From Streptomyces violaceusniger Tu 4113 (GTDB lineage Bacteria > Actinomycetota > Actinomycetes > Streptomycetales > Streptomycetaceae): 64,000 bases of DNA. The stretch is from contig NC_015957.1 of NCBI RefSeq assembly GCF_000147815.2, positions 5,022,001 through 5,086,000 of the forward strand, in the 5' to 3' direction. Below, piece after piece: positions 8,274-16,591 of the stretch (its first letter is position 1; each line of letters starts with the position of its first letter). Made by a program: the position numbers and the translations under genes. The notes under the pieces were generated by a model, which did no database searches, had not been told where the DNA came from, and was given only the letters and a program-made list of their open reading frames with translations.

Positions 8274-9482
8274 ATGGCGCAGCAGGTCAAGCGGGCGTTC
8301 AAGTACCGCTTTTACCCCTCGGACGAGCAGGCGGCTGAGCTGTCGCGCACGTTCGGCTGTGTCCGCCTCGTGTACAACAAGGCGTTGGAGGAGCGCACGC
8401 GGGCCTGGTACGGCGAGCAGCGCCGCATCTCCTACGTGCAGTCCTCCGCCGCGCTGACGGAGTGGAAGAAGAGCGGGGAGCTGGCCTTCCTGGCGGAGGT
8501 GTCCTCGGTCCCGCTCCAGCAGGCGCTGCGCCATCTTCAGACGGCGTTCGGGAACTTCTTCGCCCAGCGTGCGATGTACCCGCGGTACAAGTCGCGGAAG
8601 ACGTCGCGGGCGTCGGCCGAGTACACCCGCAGTGCCTTCACGTGGCGCGAGGGGCGCCTGACGCTGGCGAAGACGGCCGAGCCGCTGGACATCCGCTGGT
8701 CGCGTCCCCTCCCGGAGGGTGCCGAGCCCACGACTGCGAGGGTGTCCCGCGACGCCGCCGGGCGCTGGTTCGTCTCCCTGCTCGTCGAGGACACCATCGC
8801 CCCGGCCCCCGCCACGAGTGCGGCGGTCGGCCTGGACGCCGGGGTCACCTCCCTGGTGACCCTGTCCACCGGGGAGAAGATCGCCAACCCCCGGCATGAG
8901 CGCCGCGACCGTAAGCGGCTCGCGAAGGCGCAGCGGGAGCTGTCCCGCAAAGCGAAGGGCTCGGCGAACCGGGAGAAGGCCCGCCGCCGCGTCGCCAAGG
9001 TGCACGCGCGGATCACCGACCGGCGCCGGGACTTCCTGCACAAGCTGACCACTCGGCTCGTCCGTGAGAACCAAACGGTCGTGATCGAGGACCTCACCGT
9101 CCGTAACCTGCTGAAGAACGGCCGCCTCGCGCGCGCCATCTCGGATGCGGCCTGGACGGATCTGCGCATGATGCTGGAGTACAAGTGCGCATGGTACGGG
9201 CGTGAACTCGTGACGGTCGACCGCTGGTTCCCCAGCTCGAAGCTGTGCGGGGCCTGCGGCACGGTCCGCGGGAAGCTGCCGCTGAACGTCCGCCAGTGGA
9301 CGTGCGGCTGCGGCACCGTGCATGACCGCGACGTGAACGCGGCACGCAACATCCTGGCCGCCGGGCTGGCGGTGTCTGCCTGTGGAGACGGTGTGAGACC
9401 TCAACGGGAGTCCTCCCGGACGGGGCAGTCGTCGATGAAGCAGGAACCCCAGCGGGCGACCGCTGGAATCCCCCGCCTTTAG
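8274..9482 (+). CDS. tnpB: RNA-guided nuclease TnpB
   Basis: A 402-aa TnpB of usual length. The N-terminal HTH/OrfB region includes FKYRFYPS and RLVYNKAL. The RuvC catalytic acids are all present: D near 187 (GLDAGV), E near 271 (VIEDL) and D near 352 (DRDVNAARN). The zinc ribbon has CGACG and CGCG pairs near 323-345. TnpB cuts DNA guided by an omega-RNA made from the element's right end. The intact catalytic set suggests a working nuclease. ATG 8274 is the start. The coding end lies only 17 bp from the element end, so the guide scaffold overlaps the gene's 3' part. Confidence 0.93.
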   Translation: MAQQVKRAFKYRFYPSDEQAAELSRTFGCVRLVYNKALEERTRAWYGEQRRISYVQSSAALTEWKKSGELAFLAEVSSVPLQQALRHLQTAFGNFFAQRAMYPRYKSRKTSRASAEYTRSAFTWREGRLTLAKTAEPLDIRWSRPLPEGAEPTTARVSRDAAGRWFVSLLVEDTIAPAPATSAAVGLDAGVTSLVTLSTGEKIANPRHERRDRKRLAKAQRELSRKAKGSANREKARRRVAKVHARITDRRRDFLHKLTTRLVRENQTVVIEDLTVRNLLKNGRLARAISDAAWTDLRMMLEYKCAWYGRELVTVDRWFPSSKLCGACGTVRGKLPLNVRQWTCGCGTVHDRDVNAARNILAAGLAVSACGDGVRPQRESSRTGQSSMKQEPQRATAGIPRL

Positions 9483-9499
9483 GCGGAGGAGGAAGTCAA
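9360..9499 (+). ncRNA. Putative omega-RNA scaffold of the TnpB element
   Basis: In characterised IS605-type elements the guide RNA scaffold is the 3' end of tnpB plus the right end, and the guide is read from flanking DNA. Here the region contains the arms GCGG/CCGC around 9453-9463 and the terminal CCGCC-TTTA-GGCGG hairpin. The guide would start at about 9500 (ACTCTCCGAG). The extent is inferred from the family, not observed. Confidence 0.4.
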
Positions 9500-9541
9500 A
9501 CTCTCCGAGAGCATTCAGTGGTTGACGTGGAGCGGGGTGGC

Positions 9542-11601
9542 TCAGACGGGCAGGCAGAGCCGCAGGGCGTCGAGGATGGCGGCGTGGACGTTGCGGCTGG
9601 TGACCGCGTCACCGATGCGGAACAGTTGGTAGCGGCCTTGCTCGTGGTGGACCACCGTCTGCTCCTCGTGCGCGAGCAGGGCGCGGTGGTCGACTTCGCC
9701 GAAGTTGGTCGAGTCGGGGAGGAGTTCGAAGTACAGCTCGTCCATCGGCAGCGTTCCGTGCTCCACGATCACGTGGTCCACGATCCGCTCGGTCTCGGCC
9801 TCGGTGTACTCGCTGTAGAGGGTCGCGGCGAGCCGTCCGTCGCCGGCGCGGCGTACCGAACGCAGCCGCTGGGCGAGTGTGGTGGTGACGCCGTGCTCGG
9901 CGAACACCCGTAGGTAGGCAGGGGAGTTCATGCTGCCGACGTCGGGAGCGAGGGTGCGCTCCGGGGTGACGTACTCGATCCGGACGTCGGGCGACGCCGT
10001 GAGCACCTCGACCGCGTCCATGGCCGGGTAGCCGCCATGGTCGTCGTAGACGAGGATCTCGCCCCGCGGTCGCCGCAGCGAGCCCGACATCACGTCCCAG
10101 GTGTCGGCGACCAGGCCCTCCCCGGCGGTGAGGAAACTACGGTTGGGCATGCCCCCGGTCGCGACGATCACGAGGTCGGGGTGCTCCGCGAGGACGTCGT
10201 CGGCCTCGGCGTAGGTTCCCAGGCGCAGGTCGACCCCGAGATGCTTGCACTCGGCGATGCGCCAGTCGACGATCTGGATCAGGTCGCCCCGCCGGGGGTT
10301 GGACGCTGCGAGGCGGATCTGACCGCCGGGCCGGTCGCCAGCCTCGAACACGACGACATCGTGGCCGCGTTCACCCAGCACCCGCGCCGCTTCCAGGCCG
10401 GACGGGCCTCCTCCGACGACAACTGCTTTTCTGCGTCGGCCGATCGTGGGAGGGATGAGGTGGGGAAATTTGAGTTCGCGGCCGCTGGCCGGGTTGTGAA
10501 TGCACTTGGTGTCGCCCGAGTCGTAGATGGCGTCGAGGCAGTAACTCGCCCCGACGCAAGGGCGGATACGGTCCTCCTGGCCGGACTTCACCTTGGCGAC
10601 CAGGTACGGATCGGCGATCTGTGCCCGGGTCATGCCGACCAGATCGAGGAGGCCTTCGCGCAGGGCGTGCCGCGCGGTGGCGATGTCGGCGACGCGTGCC
10701 GCGTGCATCACGGGTATGGACAGTCGGCGTTTTATCTCGCCGGTGAAGCCCAGGTACGGCCCCAGCGGGGTGCCGATGGACGGGATGGTCTTCGCCAGGG
10801 TGGCGTCGCTCTCGATGGAGCCGCGGATGGTGCTGATGAAGTCGATGCCGTCGGCGGTGAACCGCTCGGCCGCGGTGAGCGCTTCGTCGAAGGAGAGGCC
10901 GAGGCCGCCCGGGCGCGCCTCGTCGAGCGACATCCGGACGCCGACGATGAAGTCCGTGCCGACGGCCTCACGGACAGCGCGGATCACCCGGCGCGGAAAT
11001 GCCATCCGGTTCTCCAGCTGCCGCCCCACTCGTCGTCGCGGTGATTGGTGAACGGGGACAGGAAACTGTCCAGGAAGTGGCCGTACGCCTGGAGTTCGAT
11101 GCCGTCGAGGCCGCCCTCCTGGCAACGGACCGCCGCGGCGGCGTAGTCGGCGACGATCCGGTCCAGGTCCCAGGCCTCGGCCGCCTTCGGAAAGGCGCGG
11201 TGGGCGGGTTCTCGTAGCGGTGAGGCGGACACCACCGGGAGCCAGTCGCCGGTGAAGTTGCTGGTACGGCGGCCGAGATGGGTGACCTGGCACATGACGG
11301 CCGCCCCGGCTTCGTGCACGTCGTCGGTGAGCCGGCGCAGCCACGGCACGATCTGGTCGCGGTACAGCAGCAGGTTGCCGAACGCGGGCGGGCTGTCCGG
11401 GGAGACCACCGCCGAGCCGCCGATCATCGTCAGGCCGACCCCGCCCCGCGCCTTCTCCAGATGGTAGGCCCGGTAGCGGTCCTTGGGCATGCCCTCCTCG
11501 CCGAATGCCGGTTCGTGGGAGGTGCTGACCACGCGGTTGCGCAGGGTGAGGTGCTTGAGCTGGAAGGGCTGGAGCAGGGGATCCAGGGTGGGTGAGGGCA
11601 C
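9542..11601 (-). pseudogene. OYE-type flavin oxidoreductase (N-methylproline/dimethylglycine demethylase-like), frameshifted
   Basis: From GTG 11601 the first ~195 codons encode the TIM-barrel of a 2,4-dienoyl-CoA reductase/trimethylamine dehydrogenase-type enzyme, up to DDEWGGS. One base is missing at 11016/11017. The remaining ~490 codons continue in another frame (LENRMAFPRRVIRAVREAVG onward) to TGA 9542-9544. The second part includes the 4Fe-4S region (PCVGASYCLDAIYD) and a C-terminal FAD/NAD domain (AVVVGGGPSGLEAARVLGERG). Restoring one C gives a full ~685-aa protein. Relatives (DgcA, StcD, HpbA types) demethylate secondary or tertiary methylamino acids, the step after a Rieske betaine demethylase, which fits the neighbours. 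It may be a true mutation or a sequencing error. The IclR-type operator at 11626 lies just upstream. Confidence 0.85.
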
Positions 11602-11625
11602 AGCAGCTCCTCAGAAGCTCCGGGC

Positions 11626-11642
11626 GTTTCGCTTTGCGAAAC
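11626..11642. promoter_or_regulatory. IclR-type operator 1
   Basis: A perfect 17-bp interrupted palindrome, GTTTCGCTTTGCGAAAC. It lies 25 bp upstream of the flavoenzyme start at 11601 and in the gap downstream of the IclR gene. A second copy with one mismatch is at 12694. Both fit sites bound by IclR-family dimers. Confidence 0.72.
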
Positions 11643-11723
11643 AGAATCGCCATACGAGACAAATGGTGGAGCTGGAAATCCCCAGCCGTCAAGAGCCCTT
11701 TTGCTTTCCCGTCCCGCGCCCGC

Positions 11724-12506
11724 TCAGTCGCGCTTCACGGATCCCCGGCGCCAGGAGATCTTCGCGCCTGCCCGCATCACCTGTTCCGCCAGGTCGGGAA
11801 TGGTGTCCTGGTTGATGCGGAACGTCGGCCCCGACAGGGTTACGGCGGCGATGACCTGGCCGTTCAGCGAGTGGATCGGGGCGGCGATGGCGGCAAGGCC
11901 GATCTCGTGCTCCTCGCTGGTGGTGGCGTATCCCCGCTCGCGGACCTCCTCGAGCTCCGCCGCGAGACGCACCGGGTCGACGATGGTGTGCGGGGTGTAC
12001 TTCTGCGGTCGCTTCGCGAATATCTCCGCGACTTCGTCCGGGGTCATGTGCGCCATGAAGAGCTTGCCCGCCGAGGTGGCGTGCATCGGGGAAGGCTTGC
12101 CGACCCAGTCGATGCTCATGATCGCCGCACCGATCGCCTGGTCGATGCTGATGATGTCGTCCCCGTCGCGGACCGCCACGTTCACGGTGTCGCCCACGGT
12201 CGCGGCGAGTTCCTGGCAGATGGGGTGGCTCGGCACGGACAGGTCGTTCACCTTGCCGGCGCCGGCCGCGAGTTCGGCCATCGTGTACCCGATGCGGTAC
12301 CGCCCGCGCTCGGTGTCCTGCTCGACCATGCCCCGGGACTCCAGCGTCGCCAGCAGCCGGAACACGGTCGACTTGTGGATGCCCAGCTCCTCGGCGATCT
12401 CGGTCACGCCGCTGGGGCCCTGCTTGGCCAACACCTGCAGGATCGATACCGCCCGGTCGACGGACTGCACCGAGTGATCACGTGGGCGGCCCCCGTTGCT
12501 GGTCAT
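11724..12506 (-). CDS. IclR-family transcriptional regulator
   Basis: A 260-aa protein with the N-terminal IclR winged helix (SVQSVDRAVSILQVLA; HKSTVFRLLATLESRGMV) and a C-terminal effector domain (HATSAGKLFMAHM; AAIAAPIHSLNGQVIAAVTLSGP). ATG 12506 (MTSNGG) is chosen over an upstream in-frame start at 12557 because homology begins a few residues later. IclR proteins sense small carboxylates or amines. This one is embedded in the betaine-type locus and flanked by two matching palindromes (11626, 12694), so it probably controls the leftward demethylase genes and the rightward transporter remnant, dehydrogenase and epimerase. Confidence 0.92.
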   Translation of the reverse strand: MTSNGGRPRDHSVQSVDRAVSILQVLAKQGPSGVTEIAEELGIHKSTVFRLLATLESRGMVEQDTERGRYRIGYTMAELAAGAGKVNDLSVPSHPICQELAATVGDTVNVAVRDGDDIISIDQAIGAAIMSIDWVGKPSPMHATSAGKLFMAHMTPDEVAEIFAKRPQKYTPHTIVDPVRLAAELEEVRERGYATTSEEHEIGLAAIAAPIHSLNGQVIAAVTLSGPTFRINQDTIPDLAEQVMRAGAKISWRRGSVKRD

Positions 12507-12693
12507 GACGCAAAGAGTATCCAAGCCGTGAGTGCTCCCGGCGTCCGCCCGGCCCACCTTATGTCGGCTCGGTGCACGGCCACCCGATGCGGCTGCCCTG
12601 GCGGTCGTCCGGTGTCAATTCGCCGTTTCCTCGACGCAGGGGGCTTGACGGGCCGTCCGGCGCGGAGTCATCTTCGTACCGCATTGTACATTC

Positions 12694-12710
12694 GTTTCGC
12701 AATGCGAGAC
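12694..12710. promoter_or_regulatory. IclR-type operator 2
   Basis: GTTTCGCAATGCGAGAC matches operator 1 (GTTTCGC-N3-GCGARAC). It lies 46 bp upstream of the transporter-remnant start at 12756 and so covers the rightward promoter of the transporter remnant, MDR dehydrogenase and epimerase unit. Confidence 0.7.
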
Positions 12711-12755
12711 TGCGCGTTCCTTCCGCCCCGCGCGGACCCCCGGAGGTGGGGCACG

Positions 12756-12865
12756 GTGATTGAGGCATCTCGGCTGAAAAAGGTGTACGGCAGGGGCACG
12801 AGCAGGAAGCCGCCAAGGAGTGGCTCGGCCAGAACAAGACGCTGGCCGACTCCTGGTTGACGTGA
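12756..12865 (+). pseudogene. Scar of a glycine-betaine-type ABC transporter (ATPase start joined to binding-protein end)
   Basis: GTG 12756 has a good ribosome site (GGAGGTGG) and begins VIEASRLKKVYGRG, the typical first residues of a ProV/OpuAA-type ATPase. After ~14 codons the match ends. In another frame the next bases read EAAKEWLGQNKTLADSWLT and then stop at 12863-12865, which resembles the extreme C-terminus of OpuAC/ProX-type betaine-binding proteins. The simplest reading is a single deletion from early in the ATPase gene to the end of the binding-protein gene, removing the permease as well. It fits the surrounding demethylases. The assignment rests on two short segments. Confidence 0.55.
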
Positions 12866-12888
12866 GGAACACAGACGTAAGGAACACC

Positions 12889-14007
12889 GTGGAAAGAACT
12901 CCTCCTTCGTTGCCGAGGGCCATGGCCGCCGTCCTCCTCACCGGCCACGGCGGGCTGGAAAGACTCGAGTACCGAACGGACGTAGAGGTTCCTCGCCCCG
13001 ACGAGGGCGAAGTGCTCATCCAGATTGCCGCCGCCGGAATCAACAACACGGACGTGAACACACGAATCGGCTGGTATTCGAAGGCGGTCGGCTCCGAGAC
13101 CGGTGAGGGCGGAGCGGCAGGGTTCGACGCCATCGACGATGTGGACGCCACGTGGTCGGGAAAGGCTCTCGAGTTCCCGCGCATTCAAGGAGCGGACGTT
13201 TGTGGCCGGATCGTCGATGTGGGAGAGGGCGTTTCGCCCGACCGCGTCGGCGAGCGGGTCCTGGTACGGAACATGCTGCGCACGCCCGTCGACTACCGGC
13301 CTTTCGAGTGCTGGACCTTCGGTAGTGAATGTGACGGCGGCTTCGCACAGTTCACGGTTGCTCCTTCCCAGGAAACGCACGCCGTCCGCAGTGACTGGAG
13401 CGACGAGGAACTCGCGGCCGTACCGTGTGCCTATTCCACCGCCGAGAACATGCTGCACCGGGCCGCCGTAGGGCCGGAGCGGGTGCTGGTCACCGGCGCT
13501 TCGGGGGGAGTCGGACTCGCCGCCGTGCAGCTCGCGAAACGTCGGGGCGCGACGGTCATCGCGGTGTCCTCGGCCGCGAAGGCCGCCGGTGTCCTGGCCC
13601 AGGGCGCCGACCGGACAGTCGATCGGGGCGCGGATCTGATCAGCGCGCTCGGCGCAGGATCCGTCGATGTGGTGATCGATCTTGTCGGCGGTCCTCAGTT
13701 TCCGCGCCTGCTGGACCTGTTGCCCCCTGGTGGTCGATATGCCAGCGCTGGCGCCATCGGCGGGCCGACCGCAGAAATCGACCTGCGCACGCTGTACCTC
13801 AGGGATCTCTCGCTCTTCGGCTGCACGTTCCAGGAGGACGAAGTCTTTGAGAACCTGATCGGGTACATCGAACGCGGTGAAGTACGGCCGGTCGTTTCTC
13901 GCACGTACCACCTGAAGGACATCGCTCGCGCCCAAGAGGAATTCCTCAGCAAGCAGCACCTCGGCAAGCTGGTGCTTGTCCCGCCGCCCGGAGGCAACAC
14001 GGCATGA
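12889..14007 (+). CDS. Zinc-type alcohol dehydrogenase-like protein (MDR superfamily)
   Basis: A 372-aa medium-chain dehydrogenase/reductase. The N-terminal GroES-like fold has GEVLIQIAAAGINNTDVNTR. The Rossmann domain has VTGASGGVGLAAVQLAK. C-terminal segments are GGRYASAGAIGG and KLVLVPPP. The cysteine pattern of zinc ADHs is not seen, so it resembles the quinone-oxidoreductase branch. GTG 12889 is chosen for AAGGA 8-12 nt upstream; an open frame from 12820 overlaps the transporter scar, and ATG 12922 is a later alternative. Its stop overlaps the epimerase start (ATGA), so both are one operon behind IclR operator 2. Role in the pathway is unknown. Confidence 0.87.
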   Translation: MERTPPSLPRAMAAVLLTGHGGLERLEYRTDVEVPRPDEGEVLIQIAAAGINNTDVNTRIGWYSKAVGSETGEGGAAGFDAIDDVDATWSGKALEFPRIQGADVCGRIVDVGEGVSPDRVGERVLVRNMLRTPVDYRPFECWTFGSECDGGFAQFTVAPSQETHAVRSDWSDEELAAVPCAYSTAENMLHRAAVGPERVLVTGASGGVGLAAVQLAKRRGATVIAVSSAAKAAGVLAQGADRTVDRGADLISALGAGSVDVVIDLVGGPQFPRLLDLLPPGGRYASAGAIGGPTAEIDLRTLYLRDLSLFGCTFQEDEVFENLIGYIERGEVRPVVSRTYHLKDIARAQEEFLSKQHLGKLVLVPPPGGNTA

Positions 14008-15128
14008 AGATCTCGCTCATTGACCTCTACAACGTCGAACTGCCGTACTCGGGCGGGGTCTACCACCTCTCGGGCGGCCGGACATACGAGTCGTTCGACG
14101 CATCCATCGTCCGGATCACGTGCGACGACGGCACCGAAGGCTGGGGCGAGAGCACTCCGTTCGGTTCGACCTACATCGCCGCACACTCGCTGGGCACCCG
14201 CGCCGGCATCGCGGAGCTGGCACCGGCCCTTCTGGGACGAGACCCCCGGCAGACGGACCGGATCGCCGACCTCATGGACAGCATCCTGATCGGTCACAAC
14301 CACGCCAAGACCGCCCTCGACGTCGCGTGCTGGGATGCCTTCGGCAAATCGGTGGGCCTCCCGGTGTGCGAACTCCTCGGCGGCTCCACGGACGTCCCCC
14401 TGCCCATGATCTCCTCGATCCACGCGGGCGATCCGGAAGAGATGCGTGCACGCGTGGCCGACCACCGGGCCAGGGGCTATCTCGGGCACTCGATCAAGAT
14501 CGGTTCCCTGGACAGGGAAGGCGGGCCCGCACTTGACGCCGAACGTATCACCGCCTGCCTGGCCGACCGGCGTCCCGGCGAGTTCTTCCTGGCCGACGCG
14601 AACGGTGGGATGCTCCCGGAGACGGCCCTGCGCATGATCCAGATGCTGCCATCCGGTCTGGACTTCGCCATCGAGGCCCCCTGCGCCACTTGGCGCGAGA
14701 CGAAATCGCTTCGCCGCAGGTGTCCCTACCCCATCGTGATCGACGAACTCGCCCAACTGGACGCAGACATCGCGTTGATCGCTGCTGAGGACATCGCCGA
14801 CGGAATCGGACTGAAGATCTCCAAAGCCGGCGGACTGACCCCCGGCCGCCGCCACAGGGACATCTGCCGTGCCGCCGGGCTCACCGTCAGCGTGCAGGAC
14901 ACGGTCGGCTCGTCCATCGCCTTCGCCGCGATCCTCCAGCTGGGTGCCACCGTTCCCGAGCGACTGCTCCGGTCTGTCCTGAACTGCGAGGACATGGTGA
15001 CGCTCAAGACGGCGCAACTCGACCTCCAGCGCATCGAAGGCGGCGTCCTGCCCGGCGGCTCGCCGGGGTTGGGAATCACCGTCGACGAGGACGTTCTCGG
15101 CGACCCGGACATGACCTGGGGCGACTAG
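14004..15128 (+). CDS. Enolase-superfamily epimerase (HpbD/proline-betaine racemase-like)
   Basis: A 374-aa mandelate-racemase/muconate-lactonizing-type enzyme. Visible superfamily elements are a K-x-x-type base region (HSIKIGS, K165), metal ligands D198 (LADANGG), E224 (AIEAPC) and D247 (VIDEL), and the second base in GLKISKAGG (K271/K274). The known members HpbD and HpbB racemise proline betaine or hydroxyproline betaine. A betaine substrate here fits the Rieske demethylase, the N-methyl-amino-acid-demethylase-like enzyme and the betaine-transporter scar next door. The assignment is by family and context. Its TAG stop is part of the CTAG duplicated by the downstream insertion sequence. Confidence 0.82.
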   Translation: MKISLIDLYNVELPYSGGVYHLSGGRTYESFDASIVRITCDDGTEGWGESTPFGSTYIAAHSLGTRAGIAELAPALLGRDPRQTDRIADLMDSILIGHNHAKTALDVACWDAFGKSVGLPVCELLGGSTDVPLPMISSIHAGDPEEMRARVADHRARGYLGHSIKIGSLDREGGPALDAERITACLADRRPGEFFLADANGGMLPETALRMIQMLPSGLDFAIEAPCATWRETKSLRRRCPYPIVIDELAQLDADIALIAAEDIADGIGLKISKAGGLTPGRRHRDICRAAGLTVSVQDTVGSSIAFAAILQLGATVPERLLRSVLNCEDMVTLKTAQLDLQRIEGGVLPGGSPGLGITVDEDVLGDPDMTWGD

Positions 15129-15146
15129 GCAGTTTCGTTTGGATCA
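15128..15146 (+). repeat. IS5-type left terminal inverted repeat
   Basis: GGCAGTTTCGTTTGGATCA. Its first base is also the last base of the preceding gene's stop codon TAG. Confidence 0.8.
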
Positions 15147-15165
15147 GCCAGTCGTTGGTCCGGGT

Positions 15166-16010
15166 ATGCCGCTGACTGACGCGCAGTGGGCGCGGATCGA
15201 ACCGTTGCTCCCGGACCGGACGCCGAAGCGGGGTGGCCGCTGGCGCGATCACCGTGAGGTGATCGACGCGATCGCCTTCAAGTTCCAGACCGGCACGCAG
15301 TGGGTCCACCTGCCAGAGAAGTACGGCAACTGGCGGGGTGTCTACAACAGGCTGCGGATGTGGGCCATCGACGGCACCTGGGAGCGGGTGTTTACCGCGT
15401 TGACGGCCCAGGCCGACGCGGACGAAGACCTCAACCGGGCGGTCTCCGTGGACTCCACGATCGTGCGCGCTCACCAGCACGCGGCCGGGGCTCGCACAAA
15501 GGGGCTCCGGCCGGCGAGCCGGCTGACCACGCCATCGGCCGGTCCCGTGGCGGACTGACCACAAAGATCCACCTGGCTGCCGACGGCAACTGCCGTCCCC
15601 TGGCTTTCGTCCTCACCGCTGGACAGGCCGGGGACGCTCCGGCCTTCACCGAAGTGATAACGCGATTGCGCGTCCCCCGGCCCCGCGGACGTCCTCGGAC
15701 CAGGCCGGAAGTCGTCCTGGCAGACAAGGCATACTCCTCACGCGCTGTCCGCCAGCACCTGAACAAGCGCGGGATCCGGGCGGTGATCCCTGTCCCGGCG
15801 GACCAGCAAGGCCACCGGCTGCGGCGCGGCAGCCGAGGGGGCAGGCCACCCGCCTTCGACCGCGAGGCATACAAGCAGCGCAACACCGTCGAACGGTGTA
15901 TCAACCGCTTGAAGCAGTGGCGCGGTCCCGCCACCCGCTATGAGAAGACCGCGACCATATACCTGGCCGGACTCCACATCGCAGGCATCTTCCTCTGGTC
16001 CGCAAGGTGA
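15166..16010 (+). CDS. IS5-family DDE transposase, made by -1 frameshifting
   Basis: Two overlapping frames give one ~280-aa transposase. The first (ATG 15166) carries PLTDAQWARIEPLLP, the IS5-type N-terminal domain, and VSVDSTIVRAHQHA with the first catalytic D. The second, in the -1 frame, reads GGLTTKIHLAADGNCRPL, LADKAYSS (second D), RNTVERCINRLKQWR (E) and ends at 16008-16010. The change of frame falls at ACAAAGGGG near 15498-15504, a slippery A-AAG-GGG sequence. Programmed -1 frameshifting is usual in IS427-group elements, so the gene may be functional. Its stop codon lies inside the inner right repeat. Confidence 0.85.
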
Positions 16011-16026
16011 TCCAAATGAAAGTTCC
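16008..16026 (-). repeat. Inner right terminal repeat of the IS5-type element
   Basis: The reverse complement GGAACTTTCATTTGGATCA matches the left repeat at 16 of 19 positions. It marks where the bare transposase element would end. Confidence 0.65.
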
Positions 16027-16032
16027 CAGGGC

Positions 16033-16449
16033 TCATGACGGGGCGCCCGGGAAGGACGGCTTGATGACGCGGCTGCCAAACTTCCACTGTCCGTCCACGC
16101 GAACGTATGCGTCCTCGTACTTGACGTGGGAGCGAACGTAGCCGCCGTCGTTCTTCACCACTTCCACGAGACAGAAGACACTCCCCGCCGCGCGGTTGCC
16201 CTCGATGTCCGTCACCAGGTGGTTGAACATGACGTGGATGACGTAGCGGGCATGGGCGAAGAGTGAGTCGCGGAAGAAGTCGCGTATCGCCTCGCGCCCT
16301 TGGAACAGGCCGAAGCCGGTCTCGCGTTCGTCGAGGACGCCATCCTCGGCCCAGCAGCCGGAGGACTCATTCACCCGGAAGCCGTCGAAAGCAACCGCGT
16401 AACGAGTGTTGAGATCGTGGATGGCGGCACGATCGGCGATATGACTCAT
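16033..16449 (-). CDS. SnoaL-like/NTF2-fold protein, probable IS passenger
   Basis: A 138-aa single-domain protein of the SnoaL-like (cystatin/NTF2 cone) family. It begins SHIADRAAIHDLNTRYAVAFD and ends with WKFGSRVIKPSF; both are typical for small polyketide-cyclase, dehydratase or isomerase-like proteins that act on hydrophobic ligands. The substrate is unknown. It lies between the inner and outer right repeats of the IS5-type element, opposite to the transposase, which makes it cargo or captured DNA. It could equally have belonged to the host catabolic locus before the element enclosed it. Confidence 0.82.
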   Translation of the reverse strand: MSHIADRAAIHDLNTRYAVAFDGFRVNESSGCWAEDGVLDERETGFGLFQGREAIRDFFRDSLFAHARYVIHVMFNHLVTDIEGNRAAGSVFCLVEVVKNDGGYVRSHVKYEDAYVRVDGQWKFGSRVIKPSFPGAPS

Positions 16450-16572
16450 GGGACAACCTCACGTGAAGAAGCGGCGCCGTGGGCCCTAGCCCTGGCTGGC
16501 TCGGACGAGCCGGGGGAACGGTGTACACGGCTCCCAGCCCGTGTCAAGGCTCCCCAGCCATGAACTGACCAG

Positions 16573-16591
16573 TGATCCAAACGAAACCGCC
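16573..16591 (-). repeat. Outer right terminal repeat of the IS5-type element
   Basis: The reverse complement GGCGGTTTCGTTTGGATCA differs from the left repeat at one position. It is followed by TAG, completing CTAG as on the left flank. Confidence 0.78.

Larger units (their letters stand above)
8136..9499 (+). mobile_element. Stand-alone TnpB element (IS200/IS605 superfamily, IS1341-like)
   Basis: The element contains only tnpB, with no Y1 transposase tnpA. The right end has a small hairpin (CCGCC/GGCGG arms, 9473-9486) followed by GAGGAGGAAGTCAA, the typical IS605-type right end. At the left, 8136-8154 forms a similar hairpin followed by GGGGAGGAA. Mobility would need a TnpA in trans. It is inserted between two genes of the leftward demethylase operon without breaking either one. 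The left boundary is uncertain by tens of bases. Confidence 0.75.
15129..16590 (+). mobile_element. IS5-family (IS427-like) element with extra cargo and two right ends
   Basis: The left end (15128-15146) and the outer right end (16573-16591) match at 18 of 19 positions as inverted repeats (GGCRGTTTCGTTTGGATCA). CTAG flanks both sides (15125-15128 and 16591-16594), as expected for a 4-bp target duplication. A second, weaker right end (16 of 19) lies at 16008-16026, directly at the transposase stop. Between the two right ends sits a SnoaL-like gene on the other strand, so the mobile unit appears to have taken up a passenger gene. Confidence 0.75.

Noticed and set aside
11000..11030. Programmed frameshifting in the flavoenzyme gene
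   Set aside because: There is no slippery heptamer at the site, and the family is normally encoded in one frame.
9542..11692. One 716-codon leftward frame as a single flavoenzyme
   Set aside because: Its first ~225 codons are a shadow of the true N-terminus in the other frame; the real protein is split by a one-base loss.
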